64,000 nt of DNA from an uncultured SAR86 cluster bacterium (lineage in GTDB: Bacteria > Pseudomonadota > Gammaproteobacteria > Magnimaribacterales > Magnimaribacteraceae), in the NCBI GenBank assembly GCA_902604855.1, contig CACLAF010000004.1:1-64000 (forward strand). The letters are read 5' to 3'. Below are positions 17,642 through 30,842 of this stretch, one piece after another. The position numbers were made by a program, and so were the translations under genes. The notes beneath the pieces were generated by a model. The model made no database searches, was not told the origin of the DNA, and saw only the letters and a program-made list of their open reading frames with translations. The first letter of the stretch is position 1, and the number at the start of each line of letters is the position of its first letter.

Positions 17642-18988
17642 TTATTTCTTCTTGTTCAGATTAACTTGTTTGCCTCTTGCTACAGCAAGTTTACCCTTAG
17701 GAACGTCCTTGGTTATAACTGATCCGGCTCCTGTATATGAGTTTTCTCCAAGAACTAATGGCGCAACAAGTGAGCTATTAGAGCCTATAAATGTTCCATC
17801 TGCAATTATGGTTTTATGCTTATTTTTTCCATCATAGTTACAGGTTATAGTTCCAGCACCGACATTCACTTTAGTTCCTAGTCTTGCATCGCCCAAATAA
17901 GTAAGGTGTTTGGCCTTGGAGTTTTTACCAATATTGCTTCTATTAGCTTCAACAAAATTACCAAGCTCAGCACCTTCAGTTAGCTCACTACCTCCTCTGA
18001 TTCTCGCAAAGGGTCCAATCTTGCAGTTTTTTCCAATTACGCTATCTTCTAATACAGTATTGGCATAAATAGTGGTGTTGTCCTTAACACTACAATTAGA
18101 AATGTAGCAATTAGGTCCTACATGAACATTCTTTCCTAAGACATTGTTACCATCAAAAATATTATTGATATCTACAAAAGAGTCTTGACCAATGTTGATA
18201 TTTCCTCTGATGTCTATCCTTGAAGTATCGGCAATAGTTACGCCATTTTTGAGCAAATCTTCTGCTAATTTTTTTTGATAAGCCCTTTCAAGCTCATGCA
18301 ACTCCTTTTTGTCGTTGGCACCACCAACTTCAAAAGGGTCGCATAAAGTGGACACAACATCTACTGAATAGTTATTGGAAATTTCAACCAGATCGGTCAG
18401 ATAATATTCTTTGGCTGCGTTGTTGTTTTTGATTTTAGAAATAAATTGTTGAAGCAGGCTGGTTTTGATCGCTAAGATGCCAGAATTAACTTCTCTTATT
18501 TCTTTTTCAGTTGATGATGCATCTTTGTGTTCAGTAATTTTTTGAACATTTTTCCTAGAACCACGGATAATTCTGCCATAACCTGTGGGGTCATCTTTTA
18601 TGAAGGTCAATAACGAAAGTTTTCCTTTTGATGCTGATTTTATTAGCCTATTTAATGTATTCTTCTTTACCAAAGGAACATCGCCGTAAAGGATTACAGC
18701 TACAGAATTCTTTCTAATATTAGGTAGTGCTTGCTTAACGGCATGAGCTGTTCCTAGCTGTTTTTTTTGTTTTACAAAGCGTAGTTTTTTTTGAGAAACA
18801 AGACCTCTTTCAACCTCTTTAGATTTATAACCAACCACAATTGAGGTTTTAGAACTCCGAAATGAATCGACCGTATCAATAAGATGCTGGATCATGGGCT
18901 TACCTGCCAAATTCGCAAGCACTTTGGGAGAATCTCCTCCCATCCTTGTGCCTTTACCGGCAGCTAAAATTATAAAATCTATATTCAT
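17642..18988 (-). CDS. glmU: Bifunctional GlcNAc-1-phosphate uridyltransferase / GlcN-1-P acetyltransferase (GlmU)
   Basis: A 448-residue bifunctional enzyme that acetylates glucosamine-1-phosphate and then uridylylates it to UDP-GlcNAc. The N-terminal pyrophosphorylase has LAAGKGTRMGGDSPK near residues 8-22. The C-terminal left-handed beta-helix is built of hexapeptide repeats (for example IGKNCKIGPFARIRGGS) and contains the acetyltransferase region NYDGKNKHKT. The length is normal. It lies between atpC (43-base gap) and glmS. Confidence 0.98.
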   Translation of the reverse strand: MNIDFIILAAGKGTRMGGDSPKVLANLAGKPMIQHLIDTVDSFRSSKTSIVVGYKSKEVERGLVSQKKLRFVKQKKQLGTAHAVKQALPNIRKNSVAVILYGDVPLVKKNTLNRLIKSASKGKLSLLTFIKDDPTGYGRIIRGSRKNVQKITEHKDASSTEKEIREVNSGILAIKTSLLQQFISKIKNNNAAKEYYLTDLVEISNNYSVDVVSTLCDPFEVGGANDKKELHELERAYQKKLAEDLLKNGVTIADTSRIDIRGNINIGQDSFVDINNIFDGNNVLGKNVHVGPNCYISNCSVKDNTTIYANTVLEDSVIGKNCKIGPFARIRGGSELTEGAELGNFVEANRSNIGKNSKAKHLTYLGDARLGTKVNVGAGTITCNYDGKNKHKTIIADGTFIGSNSSLVAPLVLGENSYTGAGSVITKDVPKGKLAVARGKQVNLNKKK

Positions 18989-19031
18989 TGGAACAATGGC
19001 GCATTCGCCCCAAGTGGTTTTTCTTATTTAA

Positions 19032-19445
19032 CTACTTCTTACGCAGTTTCTGCAAGGCTTTTAACCTGGCAGCTGCCTCAGCTAGTTGTGCTGATGCTAG
19101 AGAATAATCCATTTCTGATTTTTGATCTTCTAGTTCTCTTTCTGCTAATTCTTTTGCTCTTTCAGCGGCTGCTGAGTCTATGTCATCAGCTCTCTCGGCA
19201 ACATCCGTTAAGAGGGTTACCTCTCCAGGCTGCACTTCTAGGAATCCACCTGAAGCAAAAAATATCTCTTCTTCTCCTCCCTCCAACACCAGCTTGACTG
19301 GACCAGGCTTTAGGTTGGTAAGAAGCGGAGCATGTCTCGGTGTAATAGCAATTTCACCAGCACCACCTTCAGCGCTCAGTAGCTCGACAGGTCCAGAAAA
19401 AAGCTCTCCTTCTGGACTAACTATATTGCACTGGATAGTTGACAT
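19032..19445 (-). CDS. atpC: ATP synthase epsilon subunit
   Basis: A 137-residue F1 epsilon subunit: an N-terminal beta-sandwich (QCNIVSPEGELFSGPVELLSAEGGAGEIAITPRHAPLL) followed by a C-terminal helical hairpin rich in Ala/Glu that can brake ATP hydrolysis. Last gene of the atp operon, 3 bases after atpD. Confidence 0.97.
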   Translation of the reverse strand: MSTIQCNIVSPEGELFSGPVELLSAEGGAGEIAITPRHAPLLTNLKPGPVKLVLEGGEEEIFFASGGFLEVQPGEVTLLTDVAERADDIDSAAAERAKELAERELEDQKSEMDYSLASAQLAEAAARLKALQKLRKK

Positions 19446-19448
19446 TGA

Positions 19449-21727
<2,279 letters not shown>

Positions 21728-21733
21728 AAAAAA

Positions 21734-23278
21734 TTACCAGGTTTGAGTCTCCATAAACTTATCTAGAGCTTCTTTAAAGGCACTTTGGATGTCATCACCG
21801 TACTCTCCTGTCTCGGACACTTTGTCCATAAGCTCTTTATGTTCAGAGTTCATATACGCCAGTAAACTTTTTTCAAAGTCTCTAATTTTTTCAACTTCTA
21901 CCTTCCTAAGGTAGCCTTCATTTGCCGTGAATAGCATCAATCCCATTTCGGCTACAGACATAGGTGAAAATTGATCTTGTTTTGTGAGTTCTGTGACCCT
22001 AACTCCGTGCTCAAGCTGCTCTTTGGAAGCCTCGTCTAGATCTGAGGCAAACTGAGCAAACGCTTCTAACTCTCTGTACTGAGCTAGGGCAGTTTTAATA
22101 CCGCCACCAAGTTTTTTAATGATGGGTACCTGAGCCGCACCGCCAACCCTAGAGACAGAAATACCTGGATCCATAGCTGGTTTCAATCCCGAACTAAACA
22201 AAGAAGACTCTAAGAAAATTTGACCATCAGTAATGGAAATTACGTTAGTTGGTACAAACGCGGATACGTCGCCGGCTTGTGTTTCAATTATTGGAAGAGC
22301 TGTCAAAGATCCTGTTTTACCTTTAACTTCACCGTTGGTATGTTTTTCTACATATTCTTCGTTTACTCGCGCTGCTCTTTCTAGAAGTCTTGAGTGTAAA
22401 TAGAAAACATCACCCGGATAAGCTTCCCTTCCTGGCGGTCTTCTAAGTAGTAATGACATTTGTCTATAAGCGACAGCTTGTTTAGACAGGTCATCATAAA
22501 TTATTAAGGCATCTTCACCTTTGTCTCTGAAATACTCACCCATAGAGCAAGCAGCAAAAGGTGCAATGTACTGCATAGGAGCTGGGTCTGCTGCACCGGC
22601 CACAACAACAATAGTGTTTTCCATTGCTCCATACTGCTCAAGCGTTCTGACCACTTGTGCAATTGAGGATTGTTTTTGGCCAATAGCTACATAGATACAT
22701 TTTACGCCAGTATCTTTTTGATTAATGATTGCGTCGATAGCAATTGCCGTCTTGCCAGTTTGTCTATCGCCAATAATCAACTCACGCTGACCTCTACCAA
22801 TGGGGACCATGCTATCAACAGCCTTTATTCCAAGCTGTACAGGCTGGTCAACTGATTTTCTAGAGATCACACCCGGAGCAACCTTTTCGACCGGGGCAGT
22901 GATATCAGTTTGGATTTCGCCCTTACCATCTATTGGTTCTCCTAAAGAATCTACAACCCTTCCCATAAGGGCCTCACCTACTGGTACCTCTAAAATTCTA
23001 CCGGTACATTTAGCTGATCCTCCCTCCGCAAGAAGCTTGTAGTCTCCCAAAATTACAGCGCCTACAGAATCAACTTCAAGGTTAAGGGCCATACCCATAA
23101 CTCCGTGCTCAAATTCGATAAGCTCTCCGTTCATAACTTCACCTAAGCCATGTATTCTTGCAATACCGTCGGCCAAGAAAACGATTGTGCCTTCATTGCT
23201 CGGGGTGGAGGCAGTATCAAGTGCATCAATCTTCTGTTTGATAACCTGACTAATTTCTGATGGGTTTAATTCTTCCAT
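21734..23278 (-). CDS. atpA: ATP synthase alpha subunit
   Basis: A 514-residue F1 alpha subunit with the non-catalytic nucleotide site. The Walker A loop GDRQTGKT is at residues 170-177, and the [11 protein letters not shown] block typical of alpha subunits is present. The N-terminal region opens [17 protein letters not shown], which contacts the delta subunit. Length and gene order are standard. Confidence 0.99.
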   Translation of the reverse strand: MEELNPSEISQVIKQKIDALDTASTPSNEGTIVFLADGIARIHGLGEVMNGELIEFEHGVMGMALNLEVDSVGAVILGDYKLLAEGGSAKCTGRILEVPVGEALMGRVVDSLGEPIDGKGEIQTDITAPVEKVAPGVISRKSVDQPVQLGIKAVDSMVPIGRGQRELIIGDRQTGKTAIAIDAIINQKDTGVKCIYVAIGQKQSSIAQVVRTLEQYGAMENTIVVVAGAADPAPMQYIAPFAACSMGEYFRDKGEDALIIYDDLSKQAVAYRQMSLLLRRPPGREAYPGDVFYLHSRLLERAARVNEEYVEKHTNGEVKGKTGSLTALPIIETQAGDVSAFVPTNVISITDGQIFLESSLFSSGLKPAMDPGISVSRVGGAAQVPIIKKLGGGIKTALAQYRELEAFAQFASDLDEASKEQLEHGVRVTELTKQDQFSPMSVAEMGLMLFTANEGYLRKVEVEKIRDFEKSLLAYMNSEHKELMDKVSETGEYGDDIQSAFKEALDKFMETQTW

Positions 23279-23282
23279 TGTA

Positions 23283-23795
23283 TTATTTGATTTGATTTCT
23301 TAATTTTTCAAGTTTTCCTTTAATGCTGTAATCAGTAACTTCATCACCGCATTTGATAGAAAAACCACCTATTAGACTGCTGTCGATAACCTGTTCTACC
23401 ATTAAAGAGTCTCCATATCGACCCTTCAGCGAATCAGTAACCTTTTCTAGTTGTTCCGGCGATAGCTCAAAAGCGGAAGTTATTACAACTTCGCTTGAAC
23501 TTTTCGTACCAGAGAGTAGCTTTCTGTATTCTTTGCTTATATGAGGAATCAAGGATATTCTTTTTGATTTCCCCAAAACCTTAACTAAATTGCTTGTTTT
23601 ACTCTCAATTTGACCTTCAAACAAAGACAAAAATACTTCTGTTTTTTCTTTATAGGCCAGCTTAGGAGAATCGATAAGCATCTGTACCTCAGGGGTCTCA
23701 AGTGCAAGCTCTAATTGCTCAAGATCAACTTCCCACCCGTCTGAGTGATCATATATGGCTTGTGCGTAGGGTCTTGCTATGGTTTCAAAATTCAA
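23283..23795 (-). CDS. atpH: ATP synthase delta subunit
   Basis: A 170-residue peripheral-stalk subunit (OSCP homologue) linking F1 to the b subunits. It starts [17 protein letters not shown], the usual six-helix N-terminal domain, and ends with the [28 protein letters not shown] block typical of the family. It is followed 4 bases later by atpA. Confidence 0.97.
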   Translation of the reverse strand: MNFETIARPYAQAIYDHSDGWEVDLEQLELALETPEVQMLIDSPKLAYKEKTEVFLSLFEGQIESKTSNLVKVLGKSKRISLIPHISKEYRKLLSGTKSSSEVVITSAFELSPEQLEKVTDSLKGRYGDSLMVEQVIDSSLIGGFSIKCGDEVTDYSIKGKLEKLRNQIK

Positions 23796-23797
23796 AA

Positions 23798-24268
23798 TTA
23801 TAACTCCTGAGCTATTTGATCAATAATTTGTGAGTTCTTATCTTTGTCTATCTCTGAACCAAGTAATTTCTCTGCTCCGGCGACAGCTAAAGCAGCAACT
23901 TCTGATCTGAGTTCTTCTTTAGTCCTCTTAGCCGCCTGGTCGAGATCACTTTGTGCGGAAACCTTTATTCTTTCAGCTTCCTCGTGAGCACTTGATTTAG
24001 CATCTTCAACAAGTTGATTGGCTCTAGCATTTGCCTGGTTTACTAAGTCAGCAGCCTCTTTTTTTGCTGCCTCTAAAATCTCTGCTTTTTTTAGGTGGGC
24101 TTCATCTAGCTCTCGCTTACCTCTGCTTGCCGCCTCTAATCCATCAGAAATTTCTTTCTCTCTTTCTTCTAGAGCCTCAAGGATATATGGCCATACATAC
24201 TGCATGGTAAACCACACAAAAAAAACAAAAGCCAAAAGCTGGCCGAATAATGTGGCGTTAAAATTCAT
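23798..24268 (-). CDS. atpF: ATP synthase b subunit
   Basis: A 156-residue peripheral-stalk subunit: one N-terminal membrane helix (FGQLLAFVFFVWFTMQYVWPYI) followed by a long charged coiled coil rich in Ala, Glu and Lys. It sits 2 bases before atpH. One b gene is present, so the stalk is a homodimer. Confidence 0.97.
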   Translation of the reverse strand: MNFNATLFGQLLAFVFFVWFTMQYVWPYILEALEEREKEISDGLEAASRGKRELDEAHLKKAEILEAAKKEAADLVNQANARANQLVEDAKSSAHEEAERIKVSAQSDLDQAAKRTKEELRSEVAALAVAGAEKLLGSEIDKDKNSQIIDQIAQEL

Positions 24269-24291
24269 TCAAAAACTCCGGGCTTAGTTGT

Positions 24292-24522
24292 TTATGTAAA
24301 TAGAAATAAAAGACCGATAGCTAATGAAACTATGGGTATTGCATCCACTAATCCCATGCCAATCAATAATTGAGTGAATAGGTAAGGTTGAAGTTCAGGC
24401 TGTCTGGCAATTCCTTCAAGGTATTTTGCAGTAATTAGACCAACACCGATTCCTACGCCTATAGCGCCTCCACCTGTTAGTAGGGCTCCTGCGACCCTTC
24501 TTATAGCTTCTGCTTCTTCCAT
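24292..24522 (-). CDS. atpE: ATP synthase c subunit (proteolipid ring)
   Basis: A 76-residue hairpin of two membrane helices that forms the rotor ring. The proton-carrying acid is Asp60 in GMGLVDAIP and the polar loop is ARQPE at 39-43. The extra polar residues that mark sodium-driven rings in helix 1 are absent, so proton coupling is expected. An AGGAG Shine-Dalgarno sequence precedes the ATG. Confidence 0.98.
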   Translation of the reverse strand: MEEAEAIRRVAGALLTGGGAIGVGIGVGLITAKYLEGIARQPELQPYLFTQLLIGMGLVDAIPIVSLAIGLLFLFT

Positions 24523-24543
24523 TTTATTCTCCTTAGATAAAAA

Positions 24544-25461
<918 letters not shown>

Positions 25462-25475
25462 TTATTTCGGGCGTG

Positions 25476-25504
25476 ATTATAAAGACCCTGCTCTGAGTCT
25501 CCAA
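25476..25504 (-). promoter_or_regulatory. Sigma-70 promoter of the atp operon
   Basis: On the minus strand TTGGAG (25504-25499) and TATAAT (25481-25476) are separated by 17 bases. Transcription would start near 25469, about 8 bases before the atpB ATG at 25461. No Shine-Dalgarno sequence is present between, so the atp messenger from this promoter would be almost leaderless. Confidence 0.6.
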
Positions 25505-25533
25505 GCACTAATATATTTTTTTAATAAAAATTT

Positions 25534-26538
25534 TTAGAAGGATGAGATCCACGATTCGATTACTCTGTTCAACTCTTCAGGTTTTTCTTGCGACATCCAG
25601 TGACCAGAATCAATTGTCTTTTCGGTAAGTTTTGTGCAATTTTCCCTCATAAAATCTGGCCAAGAAGTGGATAGAGTGTCACAAACATAATCATAAGATG
25701 CGTGAACAAACAAAGAGGGCATGGTTAATTTTTTATTGGTTATGGTTTGGTCAAATGCTTCGTTAGAGTCCCCATTGACATACCAAGAATTTGGCCCAAA
25801 AAAAGTATTCTTTTTAAGGTATTTGGCATAAACAGAGGCCTCTTCTTCAGAAATTAAATCGGTATCAATTGGTACAAGAGAAACATCTGGTATTCCGCCC
25901 ATTAACTCGAACCACCCATCATTTTTTCGTATTGAGGCATTAAAAGAGGGAAGCCCCACCCCAGAAGGATCTCCTTTCCTAAAACACAACCTCACAAAAC
26001 TATCAGGGTTTTCATCCATCTCTTCCTGGGCCTTTTCGAAATTTTCGTAATAGAAAAACATATAATCCCATTGAGCGGCTGGGTACTCTTTTTCAGGGTA
26101 AATCTCTCTATTGACCTTATCTAACATGTTTTTTGGGTGGGCTCCGAAACCATATGGAACGCAGAGGCTTGCAACGGCTGTTGTTAGGTTCGGATGATGA
26201 AGTGCCATATTCCAGGCAACGGGAGAGCCCCAATCATGACCTATCCATATAGCGCTTTCCTTTTTTGTGGATTGCAATAACTCAACCATGTCTTGAATAA
26301 TTTCTTCCTGACAGTATGCGCCCTTATCGCAATAAACCGTTGAGCGGCCGTAGCCTCTCATATCTGGGGCAATTGCCCTGTATCCCCTTTTTCCAAAATA
26401 CTCAAGTTGATGACGCCAGCTTAAAGATAATTCTGGCCATCCATGAGTCATAATTATTAGGTCGCCATCTTTTGGGCCACATGCTAAATAAAATGTTTTG
26501 TGCCTATCAGTCTCTATGTGGTGTTCTTCAATCTCCAT
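25534..26538 (-). CDS. Epoxide-hydrolase-like alpha/beta hydrolase
   Basis: A 334-residue cytosolic alpha/beta hydrolase of the soluble epoxide hydrolase type. HGWPE (32-36) forms the oxyanion hole, HDWG (101-104) supplies nucleophile Asp102, and the C-terminal DSGHWMSQEKPEE supplies the catalytic His. A long cap domain lies between. The Asp nucleophile excludes a serine esterase; a haloalkane dehalogenase is possible but less likely. It follows parB by 15 bases and occupies the position where atpI is usual, so it may be read through from the parAB transcript. Confidence 0.8.
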   Translation of the reverse strand: MEIEEHHIETDRHKTFYLACGPKDGDLIIMTHGWPELSLSWRHQLEYFGKRGYRAIAPDMRGYGRSTVYCDKGAYCQEEIIQDMVELLQSTKKESAIWIGHDWGSPVAWNMALHHPNLTTAVASLCVPYGFGAHPKNMLDKVNREIYPEKEYPAAQWDYMFFYYENFEKAQEEMDENPDSFVRLCFRKGDPSGVGLPSFNASIRKNDGWFELMGGIPDVSLVPIDTDLISEEEASVYAKYLKKNTFFGPNSWYVNGDSNEAFDQTITNKKLTMPSLFVHASYDYVCDTLSTSWPDFMRENCTKLTEKTIDSGHWMSQEKPEELNRVIESWISSF

Positions 26539-26553
26539 ATTCGTGTTTATTGT

Positions 26554-27402
26554 TTATTTAATTTTTTCGATAATTCCCTGAAGCGCCGCAAGGCTTTTAT
26601 AGCTGATAATCAATCTTCCTTTTCCTTTTTTATTGTGTTTTATTTCTACCGTCGAACCCAAAACCTCAGTTAATTCTTTCTCGAGAGAAACTGTGTTTGG
26701 GTCCTTGGTTGATTCTGATTTGCTTTGGTTTTTTTTGTTACCAGAGAGTTTGTTGGCAATTGCCTCACATTCTCTTACCGACAGTGATTCAGAAACCACT
26801 CTGGTAGCACAATCAAGTTGGTCATTATCGTTTAAAGTTAAAAGCGCTCGTGCGTGACCCATTTCAATCTTGCCTTCTTGAAGTAATTCCTGGACTTCTG
26901 TTGAGAGCGATAAAAGTCTAAGGAGGTTTGTTATGGTGGATCTGGACTTTCCTACTGAGACGCCCAACTGTTCTTGTGACAAATTAAACTCTCTTTGAAG
27001 CCTGAAAAGACCCTTTGCCTGATCAAGGGCGTTGAGATCTTCTCTTTGAAGGTTTTCTATTAAGGCTATTTTGGCTGTTTCTTCATTGTTCCAGTCTCTA
27101 ATAATCGCTGGAACTGAATTAATTCCAGCGAGTTGCGCCGCTCTCCACCTTCTCTCGCCAACCACTATCTCGAACCTTCCTGAAGCCAGCCTTCTCACAA
27201 CCAAAGGTTGGAGAATTCCTTGTTCTTTTATGCTTTGCGAGAGCTCCTCAAGAGTAGACTTGTGCATTTTTGTTCTGGGTTGATACTGTCCCGGGGCCAA
27301 GTCATCTAAGGGAATCTGGGTAACCGCAACTCCCTCGGGCTTGGACCTATCTCCCAAAAGAGAGTCTAGTCCAGTACCTAGGCTAGATTTGTCTTTGTTC
27401 AT
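26554..27402 (-). CDS. parB: Chromosome partitioning protein ParB
   Basis: A 282-residue ParB. The CTPase/DNA-loading motif GERRWRAA is at residues 82-89, and the helix-turn-helix (LSQEQLGVSVGKSRSTITNLLRLL) follows, with a C-terminal dimerisation domain. It loads at parS, spreads as a CTP clamp, and works with ParA to segregate origins. Its start overlaps the end of parA by 20 bases. Confidence 0.97.
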   Translation of the reverse strand: MNKDKSSLGTGLDSLLGDRSKPEGVAVTQIPLDDLAPGQYQPRTKMHKSTLEELSQSIKEQGILQPLVVRRLASGRFEIVVGERRWRAAQLAGINSVPAIIRDWNNEETAKIALIENLQREDLNALDQAKGLFRLQREFNLSQEQLGVSVGKSRSTITNLLRLLSLSTEVQELLQEGKIEMGHARALLTLNDNDQLDCATRVVSESLSVRECEAIANKLSGNKKNQSKSESTKDPNTVSLEKELTEVLGSTVEIKHNKKGKGRLIISYKSLAALQGIIEKIK

Positions 27403-28177
27403 TAACGTTATCGCTATACTGTTCTTCCATCTTGCCTATTAATTCACCGGCCAGAGCAAGATAAGCTAAAGAGCCTTTGGCGTTGGGCTCATAAGACAGA
27501 ACGGACTTACCAAAACTAGGGGCTTCTGCTAATTTTATATTTCTAGGAATGACTGTTGAGTAGAGTTCGCTGGAAAAATGTTTTTGCAACTCTCCTGTTA
27601 CCTGTTGGCCGAGTTTATTACGAGGGTCAAACATGGTCCTTACGACTGCCTTCAATTGTAGGTTGTGACCTGTGCTGTCATTTAATTGTCCCACGGTCTC
27701 TAAAAGTCCGGCCAGGCCTTCAAGGGCAAAATATTCACACTGCATTGGAACAAGCAAGTCTTTGGCAGCTCTTAATCCATTGAGGGTTAATAAATTTAAA
27801 GAAGGCGGGCAGTCGATTATGATATAGTCGTACTTTTCATTGATGTCATTTAGGTAGTTTAAAAGGGCCCTTTCTTGGCCCCCACCTCCTCTTAAGAAAG
27901 ATTCTGCGGCTATAAGCTCCGGGCCAGATGGCATAATGTCATAACCCATCTCTGTTCCAAAAACAACTTCCCCTTGTGTTCCCATTAAAGCTGCCGCAGA
28001 CCCTTTAGTTTGATCACACTTTTTTATACCAGATCCGGTGGTTGCATTTGCCTGTGGGTCCAGGTCCACCAATAGGACAGCTCTTTTCATTGCGCTCAGA
28101 GAAGCTGCTAGATTTACAGCAGTAGTTGTTTTTCCAACGCCGCCTTTCTGGTTTGCTATAACTAATGTATTAACCAT
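27383..28177 (-). CDS. parA: Chromosome partitioning ATPase ParA (Soj)
   Basis: A 264-residue Walker-type ATPase with the deviant Walker A loop KGGVGKTT at residues 11-18 and the DLDPQANATTG block. It lacks the N-terminal HTH of plasmid type Ia ParA, as expected for chromosomal Soj. It overlaps rsmG by 8 bases and parB by 20, so the four genes mnmG-rsmG-parA-parB are one tightly packed operon. Confidence 0.97.
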   Translation of the reverse strand: MVNTLVIANQKGGVGKTTTAVNLAASLSAMKRAVLLVDLDPQANATTGSGIKKCDQTKGSAAALMGTQGEVVFGTEMGYDIMPSGPELIAAESFLRGGGGQERALLNYLNDINEKYDYIIIDCPPSLNLLTLNGLRAAKDLLVPMQCEYFALEGLAGLLETVGQLNDSTGHNLQLKAVVRTMFDPRNKLGQQVTGELQKHFSSELYSTVIPRNIKLAEAPSFGKSVLSYEPNAKGSLAYLALAGELIGKMEEQYSDNVNEQRQI

Positions 28178-28754
28178 TGTTTTGTTCTGCTTCTATTGTA
28201 ACCAAGATACGCGTCTTGTCTTTCGCTTTTGAAGGAAATTTATCAATTTTTTTTAGAAGGTAACCAGGTGGTATTCTTTCCTGATCAAACTGCTCTAGAG
28301 TCTTCATGAGCTTAAGCTCGACTCCTTTTTTTTGGAGTAAGGGCGCTGTTAAGCTAATGATAAACTCCGTAGAGCCTACTGCCCTGCAGACTATGTCAAA
28401 TGATTCGGGAAAAGTTTTAGTTTCTGCTCTTTCGATCCTTTGGTTTATGACTCTTGTGTTTTGCAGGCCCAGGCGCGAGGTGGTGTGTAATAGAAATGAT
28501 GATTTCTTGGTGTTGCTTTCTATTAAATAAAATTCTTTATTGGGGTTGATAATAGCAAGCGGTATGCCCGGAAGCCCGCCCCCACTTCCAAGATCAACTA
28601 TGTTTTTTTTTAACAAGGGGGAAATTATCAAAGAGTCTGCTATGTGATCGTCGATTTTTTGGGCTTGTTTTTTAGATATCAGATTGTGGGTTTTGTTCCA
28701 GGCAACCAAGTGGGCTTTATATTCTGCGAGCAGGTTGGTTTGGTCTTTACCCAA
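28170..28754 (-). CDS. rsmG: 16S rRNA (guanine527-N7)-methyltransferase RsmG
   Basis: A 194-residue SAM-dependent methyltransferase that modifies G527 of 16S rRNA. The SAM loop [16 protein letters not shown] is near residues 50-65. It overlaps mnmG and parA by 8 bases each, the ordinary gidA-gidB-soj arrangement. Confidence 0.95.
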   Translation of the reverse strand: MGKDQTNLLAEYKAHLVAWNKTHNLISKKQAQKIDDHIADSLIISPLLKKNIVDLGSGGGLPGIPLAIINPNKEFYLIESNTKKSSFLLHTTSRLGLQNTRVINQRIERAETKTFPESFDIVCRAVGSTEFIISLTAPLLQKKGVELKLMKTLEQFDQERIPPGYLLKKIDKFPSKAKDKTRILVTIEAEQNNG

Positions 28755-30609
28755 GGGCCTGTCTTTCCTTTTTCAAGTAGATCATTAGTAAAGAAATTGC
28801 TGCAGGAGTGACGCCTGGGAGTCTTGAGGCTCGGGCCAGGCTCCTCGGCCTTGCTTCAGATAGTTTTTGTTTTACTTCATTAGATAGCCCAACCACTTTC
28901 TCGTAGTTTATGTGTTCTGGGATTGGGGTGTTTTCGTTTCTTTGCAATCTCTCTATGTCGATTTTTTGCCTTTTTATGTAACCCTCGTATTTAACAGAAG
29001 CTTCTATTTCATCAACCGCGTTCGGGGCCAGTGTTGTTCCTCCTTGGGGCAAGTGTGAATGAAGCACTTTGGGGCGTTTTAACATGTCTAAGAGGCTAAT
29101 GTTGTTTGAAACGCTCTCACCTGTTTGTTCTTTTATTTTTTTGGCTTCTGGTGTGTTTGGTTTAAGTTTGTCTTTTTTTAATCTTAGGATTTCCTGGGTT
29201 GTAGTGTGTCTTTTTTCTTGATATTTTTGCCATAACAAGTCTGAAACTATGCCGAGCTTTCTGCCCTTTTCTGTTAGCCGCATGTCTGCATTGTCTTCTC
29301 TAAGTATCAGTCTATATTCTGCTCTACTAGTAAACATTCTATAAGGTTCTTTTGTACCAAGGCTAACCAAATCATCTATCAAAACCCCTATATAGGCCTC
29401 GTCTCTTTGTAGTTCGAATGCGTCTTGGTTGGTTGCTCTAAGTGATGCATTTATTCCTGCCATTACGCCTTGAGCTGCTGCCTCTTCGTATCCTGTGGTT
29501 CCATTAATTTGACCCGCGAAAAATAAACCCGAGATTGTCTTTGTTTCTAGAGAGTGTTTTAAGCCTGTGGGATCAAAGAAATCGTACTCTATTGCATACC
29601 CGGGTCTTACTATTTTTGCGTTTTCAAAGCCTTTAATAGATTTTATGAGCTGTTTTTGAGCTTTCAAAGGTAGGCTTGTTGAAATGCCATTTGGATAAAT
29701 AAGATCTGAATTGAGTCCTTCCGGCTCAGCGAATATCTGATGAGAGTCTCTTTCTGAAAATCTCATAACTTTATCTTCAATAGAGGGGCAATACCTTGGT
29801 CCTACACCCTCGATCACACCTGAATACATGGGTGATTCGTCAAGATGGTTTAATATTACCTGGTGTGTTGTTTGGTTGGTGCGTGTCATGTAGCAATTTA
29901 ACTGCTCAGGTCTTTCGCTGGCTTGGGAAGTATAAGAAAGAAGTGGTGTTGGAGTATCGCCTGGTTGTGGTGAAAGAAGAGACCAGTCTATTGTGTGTTT
30001 ATTCAGTCTGGGGGGTGTTCCCGTTTTTAATCTGCCAACTTTTAAATTTAGACCTCTAAGTTTTTGAGCCAGTTTGTCGCTAGAGGGGTCCCCTATTCGC
30101 CCGCCCGGAGATTGTTCCAGACCGGTATGCATTACTCCCCCAAGAAAGGTTCCTGTTGTTAAAATTACTGAATTGGAAGATATTTTCTCCCCTTTTTCGG
30201 TTATTACAGACTTAATGGTTGAATTTATAATATTCAGGTCAACAACTGAGCCTTCCATAATTGTGAGGTTGACAGAAGAAGATAGAAAGTTTTGTATTGC
30301 AGCCTTGTAAAGCTCTCTGTCGGTTTGCACTCTAGTGGCCCTTACGGCTTGCCCTTTTGTAGAATTAAGAACGCGGTAATGTATGCCTGCTTTATCAGTC
30401 GCTCGAGCCATCAAACCCCCAAGGGCGTCTACTTCCTTGGCCAGGTGACTTTTGCCTATGCCTCCAATTGCAGGGTTGCACGACATTTCACCTATCTTTG
30501 ATTTATCATGAGTAATAAGTAAGGTTTTTACGCCGAACCTGGAACATGCTTCTGCGGCCTCAACACCTGCGTGCCCCCCACCTATGACTATTACATCGAA
30601 CTTATCCAC
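28747..30609 (-). CDS. mnmG: tRNA uridine-34 5-carboxymethylaminomethyl modification enzyme MnmG (GidA)
   Basis: A 620-residue FAD enzyme that with MnmE builds the (c)mnm5 group on U34 of certain tRNAs. The FAD-binding [10 protein letters not shown] is near residues 11-20, and [13 protein letters not shown] and the conserved [12 protein letters not shown] block are intact. The start codon is GTG at 30609-30607, read as [12 protein letters not shown], and it lies inside a perfect DnaA box. Confidence 0.98.
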   Translation of the reverse strand: MDKFDVIVIGGGHAGVEAAEACSRFGVKTLLITHDKSKIGEMSCNPAIGGIGKSHLAKEVDALGGLMARATDKAGIHYRVLNSTKGQAVRATRVQTDRELYKAAIQNFLSSSVNLTIMEGSVVDLNIINSTIKSVITEKGEKISSNSVILTTGTFLGGVMHTGLEQSPGGRIGDPSSDKLAQKLRGLNLKVGRLKTGTPPRLNKHTIDWSLLSPQPGDTPTPLLSYTSQASERPEQLNCYMTRTNQTTHQVILNHLDESPMYSGVIEGVGPRYCPSIEDKVMRFSERDSHQIFAEPEGLNSDLIYPNGISTSLPLKAQKQLIKSIKGFENAKIVRPGYAIEYDFFDPTGLKHSLETKTISGLFFAGQINGTTGYEEAAAQGVMAGINASLRATNQDAFELQRDEAYIGVLIDDLVSLGTKEPYRMFTSRAEYRLILREDNADMRLTEKGRKLGIVSDLLWQKYQEKRHTTTQEILRLKKDKLKPNTPEAKKIKEQTGESVSNNISLLDMLKRPKVLHSHLPQGGTTLAPNAVDEIEASVKYEGYIKRQKIDIERLQRNENTPIPEHINYEKVVGLSNEVKQKLSEARPRSLARASRLPGVTPAAISLLMIYLKKERQALG

Positions 30610-30610
30610 A
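30602..30610. promoter_or_regulatory. DnaA box overlapping the mnmG start
   Basis: The perfect consensus TTATCCACA. It covers the GTG start codon and first bases of mnmG, so the box also encodes the start. Bound DnaA would be expected to affect mnmG expression. A one-mismatch box, TGTGGAAAA, lies at 30687-30695. Confidence 0.6.
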
Positions 30611-30842
30611 GTTTAAAAAAATCGAATTTATTTTGTTTGTTAATTATATTTTAACTTAGTTCGTTATTATTAGGGACCTCAATACCTGTGGAAAACTAGC
30701 ACGATCCTTTCTTTTTATTGATATGTCCCAGACAAGAAAGCTGTAGAAAACCAAATTATATACTCTCTATTAATTTGTATATTTGGTTAATAAAAAAAAA
30801 TAGACACAAATTAAATAATATTTTTCAACAGCGTTTGAACAG
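30610..30842. other. AT-rich mnmG-mnmE intergenic region, alternative origin or promoter region
   Basis: A 233-base gap without a convincing gene. It holds one DnaA-like box at 30687-30695 next to the perfect box at the mnmG start, two TATAAT hexamers on the minus strand (30643-30648 and 30755-30760) that could serve mnmG, and long A/T runs. In E. coli the origin lies beside mnmG, so this is a second origin candidate. Confidence 0.4.

Noticed and set aside
18989-19031. Short GGCG-AATG-CGCC hairpin between atpC and glmU as a terminator
   Set aside because: The stem is only four pairs with no T-run; read-through to glmU-glmS is more likely.
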